Below are positions 1 to 12,847 of a stretch of 64,000 nucleotides of DNA, in pieces. Every line of letters begins with the position of its first letter. The first letter of the stretch is position 1. A model generated the notes under the pieces. That model was not told the origin of the DNA. It saw only the letters and a program-made list of their open reading frames with translations, and did no database searches. The position numbers were made by a program, and so were the translations under genes. The stretch is from Arabidopsis thaliana (Eukaryota; Streptophyta; Magnoliopsida; Brassicales; Brassicaceae), in contig NC_003076.8 in assembly GCF_000001735.4 (NCBI RefSeq), positions 248,001 through 312,000 of the forward strand, read 5' to 3'.

Positions 1-442
1 GGTCAAAATTGAGCTGACCACAACCAGCAGCCTCAAAAATGCCATGAAGTGTACGATCAGAATAGTTGAAAAGAAACAATGGCAAACCAATATCAATCTT
101 CTGCACGTATGGATAGTGGTTAGAGGGTAAACCTGTCAAAACCATCAGCGGATTCAAGAAGCATATACATACAAACATTGCGAAATAGAGTTTAGAAACA
201 AAAAAATGCAACAGCATACGACAATGAGCAAGCAAAGAATCAAAGTAGACAGCAAACAAACAGCTACATTCAGCAGAAGCAAAAACAAGCATGGGAAAAG
301 AATAAGCTATTCAAGAAGACTCACCAAACAACTGTTTCGACATACATTCTTTGATGGTATTCTTAGTGCAGCCAAAGACAACACCACCTAGTTGACTTTT
401 CGTCAGGTTTCTGAAGGAAAACTTTCCCCTCCTTTGAGCCAT
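1..442 (-). CDS. DCD-domain protein, N-terminal part (runs off the left edge)
   Basis: Partial gene read leftward. Coding exon 1 is 442..325 and exon 2 is 132..1, joined through a split Gly codon across a GT-AG intron (324..133). The protein starts MAQRRGKFSFRNL and continues with LGGVVFGCTKNTIKECMSK, then GLPSNHYPYVQKIDIGLP and LFLFNYSDRTLHGIFEAAG. These are the conserved blocks of the plant DCD (Development and Cell Death) domain. From memory the locus here is AT5G01660, a DCD protein with C-terminal kelch repeats; the kelch part lies outside the window. I chose the ATG at 442 because a good acceptor (cag, 446..444) lies directly upstream, so the non-ATG extension to 514 is not needed. A 5' UTR intron of about 979..444 (donor GTGAGC) is likely. 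DCD proteins are linked to stress and cell-death responses; the biochemical role here is unknown. Confidence 0.85.
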
Positions 443-1160
443 CCTGACATTGATTGGGTAAAAGGAAAGAATATCAAAGGATTTACAGTGTAACAACAAA
501 TCCAGTCCTTCCAATGATTGAAACGGGTCTTATTGCTCAAGCATGTAATCAAGACAGACACAGTCTCCAGATTTTTCGTACGGTTTTACTAACTAGACAA
601 CAGAAGGATGAAAACCTTCAAACACATGGTGTGCATTATTAAGACACTCAAGAGGTAGCTTATGAGGCAGCCATTGATGTGAAATTACAAAATCACGAAG
701 AAATTCACATGATGAAATACGAAACACAAATGTATACAATTTTCAGTCAGCTAACGAACAAGGCCATATAACTTAACACACAAAAACCCAACCAGGAGCG
801 AAATCAACAAACAGATAATTCTGAAACAAAAGCGCAGAGCAGAGTTTCCAAATCAGTAAACAACGAAATTCCAACCTTACATCTCAACTCCTCGTGAAAT
901 CGAAACACGATAAGAACCATGCGATGACAAAACCCTAGGAAAATAAGCAAAAGGCAACGACTGAAACCTAAATGCTCACTTAAACTGGAATCGGAGCTTG
1001 ATCAACAGAGAAGTTGAGTGAGAGCGGTGAAAAATCGAAGAAGACGAGGTCTCAGAGAGAAAGAGAGAGAGAGGGAGAAGAAGCTTAGGCCATCATGACT
1101 GATGGCAATGCAAAAGACGATGACAAAGCCGGAGGAGCGACGGAAACTGAGCGACGGAAT
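443..1160 (-). other. 5' leader of the DCD gene with a 5' UTR intron
   Basis: On the minus strand, a CT-rich leader (roughly 1160..980) is followed by a GTGAGC donor at 979 and an acceptor at 446..444 immediately before the ATG. No long reading frame is conserved here. The leader start is inferred from a TATA-like element at 1195..1186 and is approximate. Confidence 0.55.
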
Positions 1161-1185
1161 TTTTAGAGCCTTTTAAGCTGCAAAT

Positions 1186-1195
1186 TTTAAATATA
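1186..1195 (-). promoter_or_regulatory. TATA-like element of the DCD gene
   Basis: The minus strand reads TATATTTAAA about 30 bases upstream of the CT-rich leader, a normal position for a plant TATA box. Assignment is by position only. Confidence 0.45.
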
Positions 1196-3930
1196 CCTTC
1201 TTCTTCTTCTTTTTTTTCAATTTCTTCTGCTTTCTAATATACAACTTTCTCCTTTTTACTTTTTCTACGGTAAATTTTGAAAGAAATTAGACATTAGTCA
1301 AACTGTTTACAAGTATTTCCTTCTGCGGAAAAATAGACATCGATGCAAAATATTTTTAAAAAATATATATCTATTAATTTATCATTTTTAAGAAAAAATT
1401 ATCCTTTGCATATAAAATGCGCGTAACAATGAATTTCCTCGATGAATTTGAAGAAAAACAATAATTGGTCATATTAAAAGAAAAAGAAGAAGTAAATATA
1501 ATATTATCTATAAAAAATCATGTGTTGTCAAATCATGCAATGAAAACATGAATACAATAACACAATTCAATATACCTTTTAGCATATAGGCATGGTCATA
1601 AACTAATTAATAAGAATATTGTTTCTTTTGTTGATAAAATATTGTTTGTCTCCGAAGAAATATATGTAGGGAGATATTAAGTTATTATGATTGTTTCTAA
1701 TGAAGTGAGACATTAAGACTTATTACTAATAGTAGCTAACTTAAATGGAAAAATGTAAACCGTGAAAACTATAATACTTCTATCAAACAAATGAAAAAGG
1801 AGACACATCTTCCTCTTTTATACTTTTACCCTTTTTAGATTTTATTAGATGTGGACATGCAATGTTGCATAAGCCAAACAGTAAAAGTTGTACTAAACAT
1901 TATATAAATGCTCAACTAAACAAAGAGAAACAGACATTATAATAATCGCTAGTTTTGTACTTAAGTGTGGTTGCGTGATAGAAATATTTGTTTTATAGCC
2001 ATGGTACGTATTACCTAAGTACGTAGGATCGTAAATGGGTTGAGAGAATGAATGTTCTTGATCCCATTTTCTTATGACAGTATTTTGATTTGGGTGATTT
2101 GCAGATATAACATTTTTTCACTAAATAATTAACTAACTAACACCATAAATTTGTAAATGTAATAAATAACCTTCAAGGGGTGTGAAAAGACATCACTGTC
2201 CTGGTGTTACGTTTGTCAGCGAGGAAGGAAAATGTGGTGACGTGGCTTTATTATTAGTGTTGAGGTGAGAAAAGAAATCAGGTGGTATGAGAGAAGTTCC
2301 TTTTTCTCTTTCTTTTTTCTTTACCCCTTCCCAATTGTAATTCATATTATCTAATCTTTAAAAAATTAATTCAAGTTCATGATATATCAATTAAAAAGTT
2401 GTATAGTTTTCTACATATATCATGACTTAAATTTTTTAAAACAGACACAAAATAATTTAGATGTGAATAGTGTTGTCAATGAATAACATAACGTTCTGTA
2501 TAGATACACAATATTTTTTTATGGAAAGATATTAAACCCTAAGGGATAATATATAGGGAACCCAAGGGTTTAAATCTAAACCAATAATTAAATCACTTAA
2601 CATCCTTAATCAAAACAAATAATTCATTTTAAAACGTATATAAAACAAGGTATACGTAAATAGTATATTTACAAATAGAATAGTATCTCTCAACTTGCAA
2701 CAACAAAACTCAATTTCATAACCAAGACACCAAGCGCAACAACGAAAGTCGATTCCCTGAATCCAAATTGTGTTCCTCTCTCTGTAATTCGAAACCCCCA
2801 AATCAAATCTCACCCAAAAGTAATTAAGAGACTCTGATTTGAAAACAAAAACAAGTAACGATGTAGGTGTGAGGACTTTACTGGGGAGAAAGAGAGGGGG
2901 AGGGAAAAAGAAAGAGAGAGAAAGAGAGAGGGGGAGAGAGAGAAAGAGAGAAGGGAGAGAGAACGGAAGAGAGAGGTACACATAAAGAGAGATGAGAGAA
3001 ATAGATAGAGGGGTAAACTTGGAATTAATATACAAAATATAGAGGATATCATTTTTTTCTTTTTTTAATGTTAGTTTCTTAATTATAAACTTTTTGTTGG
3101 TTAGTTTTGCCAATTCCCCTTTTGATTTTATGAAAATAGGGTTTTCTCAATAATTAAGTTGGTATCATGAGTAAAAAATCATTTCAAGCATAAACAATCT
3201 TAAACTCTTAAATTGTTTACGACTAAAGCTTTTTTTGTTTTCGTAAACACATCAGATTTATCACAAGATGCAACCAAAAGATTTGCCAAATCCTCAAAAA
3301 AAAAAATCGATCAAAGCGTTTGCGTTTTTTCTTTTCTTTTATTTTTTTTAATGAAAAATAATGAAGAAAACAATTTCATGCAATAATTACGTTGGAAGCC
3401 TTTTTGGGCTCGAAATTCGAATGCTTTATCTATGATGGGATTGCAAGAATTTTTTATTAAAAAAAAAAAGTTATGGCGTTTCGGTTAAACTCAGAAACTC
3501 TAATCGAGTTAGAAAACTCACGATCGAGTTTTGGAGCTTTGGTTAGGATTGAACTACACCAGTTATTGCAAACTCCGAAAAGAAATCAAGGTCCGCATAA
3601 CCACGAACCAAACAAGACCGGAATTAAATCCCCAAAAGATTAAATGTTCCAATTTGGACCGGTCCACAGAAACACAAAACCAGGACCGGACCAAGCAAAT
3701 AACAAAAGATAAAATTGGTCAACGAAAAGTCAGCTATAATCTCTGCTCTCCACAACAAATTAACAATGAAGCTAGAGGTGTGTGGGAGAATGGGTTGGCA
3801 CACACGGGTCACAGTTTCACAGACACGCGGCTCCTCGATGGTTGTCTTCCGCCGACAGCCGCCGCGTGTATGTCCTTCCCATACGGAATCTGCCACGTTG
3901 CGTTTGTATAATCTGCCTGACTAGGGCTTT
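1196..3930. other. Intergenic region between the DCD gene and the aldo/keto reductase
   Basis: AT-rich DNA with no supported gene. It holds a purine-rich GA tract at 2884..2976 and several poly-A/T runs. Long frames over the GA tract encode only Ser/Leu/Phe/Pro runs from the repeat and have no recognisable domain. The last 300 bases are presumably the reductase promoter. Confidence 0.6.
2884..2976. repeat. GA/CT-rich low-complexity tract
   Basis: About 90 bases made almost only of G and A on the plus strand, built from imperfect GA and GAAA units. Such CT-rich tracts often sit in plant core promoters or leaders, but no coding exon follows on either strand. Confidence 0.85.
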
Positions 3931-3999
3931 AGCAGTGTATAAGAGACGAGACGAGACGCGATTCACCGGAGAGTCAAAGAGGCAAGGAGGAGAAAGCCA

Positions 4000-5856
<1,857 letters not shown>

Positions 5857-5995
5857 ACCGAACCCGAGAATCAAACATAACTATGTAAGGAATGTGTTTG
5901 TTGTAACTTGTAAGATATCAAATGTACATTTTCTGAAAATAAAAGAAAGCAGTCTCCCGTATAACCTAAAAACTGTATACAAATGCTCTATGCCA

Positions 5996-8640
5996 TTAAA
6001 CCTCCTCGACGACAGAGGAGAGTTGTTGTTGTACGGCCAAAACCGATGCAGAAAGCTTGAGATCCCTGGAAACGAGCAGATCTCCGATCTCTCCAAGCTC
6101 CTCGATCTCACTCCATACCGATAATCCTTGAAGCACTTCGAAACTTTTTTCGTGTCTGATTCCAACCATGATCAGATCGTAATTGTTACCTTCCTCTCTC
6201 AGTAGGTTCACCAGATCACTCGCTTCCTTTATCCATACCTAAGACCAAAATGAACGGTTAAATCTAATCCGGATTTGAAAACCGGAGAAACGGAGTCAAG
6301 ACTTGTGTGTTTACCTCTCGTAAAGCGACATTGTGTTTGTTCATGGTGTCTTGACGGAATTTTTCGATGGTTCTGAAATCGAGTCTTTTCTCTACGACGT
6401 CGTTTAGGTGTGAGACGTTTTCACCGTCGACAAGTTTAAGAACGGTTAGGTTTACGTAAGGTTGGTTTGTCATTCTAACCGCAAAGGCCAGTGTCTCACG
6501 GTCGTCTGCTCCACCGAGGAATATTGAACAGATGTTGATTCTCATTGAGCCGTTCTTCATCGCCGTTCCCATGTTCTTGAAATCTGGAAGCCGTCCTTGG
6601 TCCATTAGAACCGCAACGGAGCTAGGTGAGGCATTCCGGACGTTGCGACAGAGCCTTCGTTCTGCTGCAGTCCCGTCGGCCATCCCGAAAATGATGAGAT
6701 CGGTTTCTTTTTCGAAGGCCAAGGCACATACATCCTCGTGCATCGTCTTGCTCGGTGCAACTGCTGTGAAACATTCAACGGAAACGTTTTCTTGCAAATC
6801 GTGGCCGCTTCGGAATTTCTCGAAGGCTTTGGAGATCTGATCTCTGCGGCTGGAAGACGTTGATGACTCGTCGTTGTGACCTGGATGGTGTTGAATGAGG
6901 AGAGGGACGTTATTTTGCTCAAGCTCTTCGAGATTAACGGAAACGATGGAGTGCGAAGAGGCGCTCGAGGGACAAGTAGAGAGCTCCAAGACGGTGAGGA
7001 TGGGAGGAACGGTTTCACGGTGGTAGAAACAAGTGAGGATCTTGAGAGGTTTGTTTGGTTCGTAGTGTTGAACGGTTTGTCGCCGGTAAGTGATGTGTTT
7101 CCTCTGCACCCACCCGTAGAGATTTTTGACAATGGCCGTGAAAATGGTCGAGTGAACCATGGCAGAGATCACCATTATCCCAAATGCCTCGTGGCTTATA
7201 TTCTGCATCCCTTAAAACAAGTAGTTAAAAGTCAAAACACTAATTGGCGATGAATGATATTTCATTTGTACTAAATCAATGTGTACCTTGTAGTTCAAGA
7301 GCTGTTTGAAGATTTGGACATCGTAGATCCCTTGTATGCAGACGATGAAGCCGACAATCACTGCGTGTGATATAGGAACTTGGAAGTAAAGCGATGGAAG
7401 GACGATGGAGGCAAACTTTGCAGCACTAATGGTAAAGATAAGGAACTCCAAAGATATGATGTCGCGTAGATTGAATGAAAAGAAATCCACTTTGTTACCA
7501 ATCCCGATGACGTAACACGGCATAAGAACCGCATAACAGAAGCTACCGATCTTGTCAGTGAGACCAGTACCGAAAGGAGGCGTCTTAGGAGTGACAAGAC
7601 CGAGAGCCACGGATCCGACTACGTAAGGAAACCCTACAGTTTCAGACAGGAAAGTGGCGGTGCACAACATGACGCAAATGGTGCATAGATGGGAAGCCTT
7701 GAGTTTCTTTCCTTCAGGGGTTCTCTTCACTATCCAGTTGAATATTGGTCGGCACACAACTACTATACCAACCAGCAGTAGTACCTTTGTGAAGGTAGGC
7801 AGATAAGTGGTCTTGGAGTAATTTTGATGCAAGAAACTGTCAAAGGTAATCAAAAGGAGGAAAAAACCCCAGCCGAAGCAGTTAGCCACCATTATGGAGG
7901 AGAGGGCTAACCTTCCGGGCTCCGAGTTCAGCATCTTGAGATTCGACAAAACCGAATACGCCACTTGAAAATACACTACGGATTGGTTTGTTAGTAAATT
8001 GTGGAGCTGCTCGGGATTATTTTTCGCCACGGTTCCACGGATGTTGCTCGTGATTACTGTACATGCTATGGCGCCCACCACGTAAGGAAACAGAAAAAGA
8101 GATAATCCATTGATGATTGCTAGCTTGCCTCCTCGCTTTATAACTCCCATGTCCACTTGAGCCGTGCTTATGTATGAGATGAACATGAAGGATATTGCCT
8201 CAAATGATTCTATTATGAAATAGCTTCTTGTGTTGAATAATTTTTTTACTAAATCAATGTTTTGTCCCAAAGCCGAGGGTCCTAAGAATATCCCAGCCTG
8301 TTTCATATATACCAACAAAATATCACACTTCTATAGTTTAAACCTTTTTTTCTTTGCGGGAAATATAGAGAGATCCAAAATTTATTAAAAAAAACGTAGA
8401 AAATGGTATGATAAAGTGATTACATACCAGAATTTGAGTGACGAAGTCGACATTTGCGAGAGGGCGGAGAAGAGCTTGGAAGACGGAAGAGAGAGAAGAG
8501 ACGAGAGAAATGAGAAGAAGAAGAAGAGGAGTTGAATATTTCAATGGATCATCTCCTCTAAGTAATCCGCCAGAGCTTGATCCCAACCATGCCTCGCATA
8601 CAAATTCATGTGTGCCATTACTTGTAACACTATTGTTCAT
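5996..8640 (-). CDS. CHX26: Cation/H+ exchanger CHX26 (CPA2 family)
   Basis: Four exons read leftward: 8640..8428, 8297..7287, 7202..6315 and 6238..5996, giving 784 residues. The N-terminal half is a multi-span membrane domain with CHX signatures such as FLGPSALG and SEPGRLALSSIMV. The C-terminal half is the long hydrophilic CHX tail, with blocks such as RILTCF-like KILTCFYHRE and CSIFLGGADDRETLAFAVRM, and ends near LAVQQQLSSVVEEV. CHX proteins exchange K+ or Na+ for protons in endomembrane or plasma membrane. Residue 210 is Asn where sister CHX27 has Asp (NCFGW against DCLSW), at the conserved transport-motif position. It is head to head with CHX27. Known CHX26/27 expression is mostly pollen; nothing in this sequence proves that. 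Confidence 0.93.
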
Positions 8641-9409
8641 CTTGTTTCTCTTTGGGAATATTTTTTCTTCTTAAAACTAGTATTCACGTTCTTCTTTATA
8701 ACCATTTTTGTTTGTGTTTTTGAATTCAGCATAACGCTAACTAATTGAGCAAACAGATCAAGCTTGTTGAGCTGGGGAAGAAGATACATGTATCTTTTTT
8801 AAGATATTAAACAGTTTTTGTTGTTTTTTCAAGGATTTTGTGTTGACTTTATTATAACCGTCAGAGAAAAATAGGAAATTATATATGTCATATCTCACTT
8901 TGGCAGATGTATTTTTTGGTATTTTACACATTTTTTTTTTATTATAGTTTTATTTTTTTGTTGATCCTGATCTTTTTTAAATTAATACTTATAAGGAGTA
9001 TTACTAGGTTGATTATTAATTAATCTTTTTTTGTTAGGGATCTAACTTCATGGATTTAGTAGCTAGGTTGGTTATTATAACATCAACATGCAAAATATAT
9101 ATTACAAACACACATGTTTGTGCAATCAATCTCAGGCTATAATGATGATCATCTGACCATGCTCAAGATTTTTGTACCACACAGAAAACATATATAGAAA
9201 ACCTTAAAAGTAGGATGACCTCTAAAGAGAAATAAAGAACAAGAGGATAAACAACATGTACAATTAAACCCCTAAATATAGCTAGAGAGAGCAGAAACAA
9301 AAAAAAGAAGAGAATAATTAATACTTTCTTCTTTTCTTCAACTCACAACACAATCTCTCTCTTTCCCTCTATGGCTTGACTCTTTAGGGGAAATACCTAG
9401 CAGGAGGGA
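8641..9409. promoter_or_regulatory. Shared intergenic promoter region between CHX26 and CHX27
   Basis: The two CHX genes are divergent, with 769 bases between start codons. The stretch is very AT-rich with poly-T runs. The CHX27 side has an ATATAGCTAGAGAG segment near 9277 and a CT-rich leader (9325..9370). No gene is seen inside. Co-regulation of the pair is an inference from arrangement. Confidence 0.6.
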
Positions 9410-12345
9410 ATGGAAAATATAACCAAAACTTTTCAGTACGGAGGAGTTGATTGGCTTTGCGAGCCATGGGTAGGTGCAGGCTCTTTGGGGATTGGCCGGG
9501 GAGAGAATCCGCTCAAGTTTGCTCTTCCTCTTCTTCTCCTTCAGATTTCTGTCTTTTCCATATTTTCCGTATCTTTTCAGTTTCTTCTTCGGCCTTTTGG
9601 AAAATTTGCATTCCTCACTCAGATGCTGGTATACGTTTCCATATCTAAGCATCTATAATTGGAAGCTTTCTAGTGGAAAAATATGGACTAGTCGTCTCAA
9701 AAACATGTATAGCCATGCCCATAATGGTGTAAATGTGACTTAATATTTAATAGTGAATTTGTTTGCAGGCTGGGATCTGCTTAGGACCGTCCGTTATAGG
9801 ACGTAACAAACAGTACATGGCTACATTCTTCTACGCGAGAAGCGTGTACATAATCGAATCCTTCGAGGCCATATGTTTTCTCTTCATTTGCTACATCACA
9901 ACATGTCAAGTAGACACTAGGATGATAAAGAGAGTAGGCAAGTTAGCATTCATAAACGGCATCTTACTTTTCCTCATACCTTTCGTATGGGGCCAATTCG
10001 CGGCCATCTTGATCTCCAAGAGGCTCAAAAGCGGGCCTGCGGGGATCCCTCCCGTGGAGTTCCACCATGTAGCGATCGTCCAGTCCACAATGTTTTTTCA
10101 GGTGGTTTACGGAGTCTTGTCGAGCCTAAAGATGTTGAACACTGAGCCAGGGAGGTTAGCACTTGCATCCATGATGGTGCATGACTGCCTCTCTTGGTGT
10201 TTTTTCATGCTTAACATCGCCATTAAACTTAATGTTGACTTACCCAATAAAAATCGCGCTGCTTTCTTGTCCGTCTTACAGGTACCCAAGTTGATAAATA
10301 ATTTCTTAATTAATCTACAAATTTTGCTTTGGAACATCTTCCAATTTTCTTACTATAAAAACATAATTGACTGTGTAAATTCCTACAAAAATAGACAAAC
10401 TAACTAAGATCCTAATAAAATGCATGAATCCAATAATATTTACGTATAGTATAAACTTGCTTTGATCTATATATACGCTTTTTTATTAATGATATAAAGA
10501 CGGAAATGAATGCAGATGATAATGATATTGGTGATAGCATATGTGTTCCGACCACTAATGCTGTGGATGAAGAATCGAACACCAGAAGGACACTCTCTCA
10601 AGGCCTCCTATCTCTCTGTTATATGCGTCTTGCTCTTCATCTCCTGCCTCTGGGCAGAATTTGTGGGTTTACCTTACTTCTTTGGTGCGGTCGTCTTAGG
10701 TCTAGCCACCCCAAAACGTCCGCCTCTAGGCACGGGACTGTCAGACAAAATCGGTTGTTTTGTTTGGTCTGTCCTGATGCCTTGCTACGTCATTGGGATT
10801 GGCCTCAATATCGATCTCTCACTGTTTTCCTGGAGAGATGTTATCCGGTTTGAGCTACTTTTTGGGGTGGTCAGGTTTGCCAAAATGATAGCCATTGCCT
10901 TGCCTTCCCTTTACTATAAAGTGCCTCTTTGGCACGCCATTCTTGTCGGGTTTATCGTCAATATACAAGGACTTTACGACGTTCAAATATACAAACAGAA
11001 TTTCAATTACACGGTAACAATAATTCATTTAGGATATACTTTGGAACATATATAATTTTAGGTCAATAACAATCAATAATGGTCAATGGGTGCAGAAAAT
11101 ATCAAGCAAATCTTTTGGAGCAATGGTGATGTCAGCAACGGTAAACTCGACAATTTTCATAGTGATAGTGAAGAAACTGTACCAAACCATGAGCAAACGC
11201 AACCCTTACAAGAGACGTACGGTGCAACACTGCCGAGTGGAGGCTCCCCTAAGGATCCTCACTTGTTTCCGGAACCGTGAGGCGGTCCGCCCGGTGCTTG
11301 ACCTCGTCGAACTCTCTCGTCCAGCCATCGGGTCTCCTCTCTCAGTCTTCGCGGTGAATCTAGAAGAGCTTAATAACCATAGTCTTCCCCTCCTTATCCA
11401 TCACACGCAAGAGATTAGTCCCTTCCTCGTGCCTAGCCGAAGGGACCAGATCGTTAAGGCCTTCCACAACTTCGAGAAGACTAATCAGGAGACCGTGTTG
11501 ATAGAGTGCTTCACGGCAGTGGCACCGCGAAAGACGATGCACGAGGACGTGTGTGCGATTGCCTTTGACCAGGAAACAGATATTGTGATCCTAACTCTTG
11601 ATGCCGGGATCGAGTTATGGGAGAGGCTCCTGTGTCGTAATCTCCTGCACAACTGTCCCTGCTCTGTTGCGCTTTTCATAGACAGAGGAAGGCTCCCAGA
11701 TTTCAGGTTCGTTCCACTGAAAAAGCTTACCATCAATATTGGTGCTATCTTCTTAGGAGGACCAGATGACCGTGAAATGCTTGCGTATGCAACACGCTTA
11801 GCCAGCCATCCAAGCGTCGAGCTCCAAGTCTTCCGGCTCGTGGACCAGAACGGCGTCTCTCCGCTCAGAGACATGGTCGAGAGGAATCACGACATGAGAG
11901 TCATCAACGTCTTCCGCAAAGAAAATTCCGAGAAAAACATCATCTTCAGAGAGGTAATGAGAACTATTTTGCCTTGGCTTGGAAGCTATCTTATTTCCCC
12001 TTAGACGAAACCTTCTCTATGCAACAGAGGTTTCTATTCGGTTTAGAAAGTTTCTTGTGTAGACGAAACAGAGGTTTTTCTTTATCTAACCTATCATAAT
12101 GTGTTCCCCTGTTTCTAACATTCTTAAAGGTAAGAATAGAGGAAGCAGTGAATCTACTGGATCTACTAAGGAAGGAAGGGGACGACTTCGATCTGATGAT
12201 GGTCGGGATAAGACACGAAGAAAATCTTTTGATGTTGGAAGGATTGTCAGAATGGAGCGATATGAAGGAGTTAGGAGAGGTTGGAGATGTGTTGATCTCC
12301 AAAGATCTCGAGCTCTCTGTTTCGGTTCTCGCCGTACAGCAATGA
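9410..12345 (+). CDS. CHX27: Cation/H+ exchanger CHX27 (CPA2 family)
   Basis: Five exons: 9410..9628, 9769..10281, 10516..11013, 11096..11953 and 12130..12345, giving 767 residues. The protein aligns along its whole length with CHX26: both start with the short soluble lead, continue AGICLGPSVIGRN, and share the IESFEAI block, the TEPGRLALASMM block and the hydrophilic tail ending LELSVSVLAVQQ. The conserved acidic residue is kept (Asp212 in HDCLSW). Three intron positions match CHX26. The intron at 10282..10515 is extra and lies in a membrane segment, with no gap in the alignment. Frames that read through introns are artefacts. Role: monovalent cation/proton exchange, inferred from family. 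It converges on the PP2C gene. From memory AT5G01690. Confidence 0.92.
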
Positions 12346-12847
12346 GATTGGTGACCGTTTATCTCGTTTTCGTTCCCCGAGTTTATGGATTTGTACAGCC
12401 TTTTGTAGAATATTGAATACAAATTTTTTTCTAAAAAAGTTCTACCATTCAAGAAGATATCTTGTTTACTTATATCTTTCAAATCATTCCAGAGCATGTG
12501 ATCACCAATGAAATTTCAACAGAGATTAACAGATTGTTCAATCATTTGGTTTAGTTAAGTACTTACCATCTTTACTTTTTTTTTTGTAGCTGTTCAGGTT
12601 AATGCATTTGCTGCACAAAAAGAACTTATGAATCTTGAACAACTGTGAGGTTGAAATTTGGATTTGCGGAAAAGAAGACCAAGTCCATTAGTTTGTCTAC
12701 TCTTTTTACTTTTTAATAGCTTCAAAAAACAAACAGAACACAAAATTATTTCACACACAAATAAAGTTGATGTTGAGTAATATCGACACCTCAACAGGTT
12801 CAAATTTTACTAAACAGTTAGAAACAACAACAGTAACAATTATCCTA
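12346..12847. other. Convergent 3' region between CHX27 and the PP2C
   Basis: About 500 bases between two stop codons, AT-rich, expected to hold both 3' UTRs and poly-A sites. No gene is seen. Confidence 0.6.

Noticed and set aside
2610..3113. Long minus-strand frames over the GA tract (up to 167 codons)
   Set aside because: Composition is driven by the CT repeat (Leu/Ser/Phe/Pro runs), with no domain and no splice support.
6532..7253. Frames on the plus strand, and in another minus-strand frame, across CHX26 exon 3
   Set aside because: They are shadows of the CHX26 hydrophilic tail in other frames.
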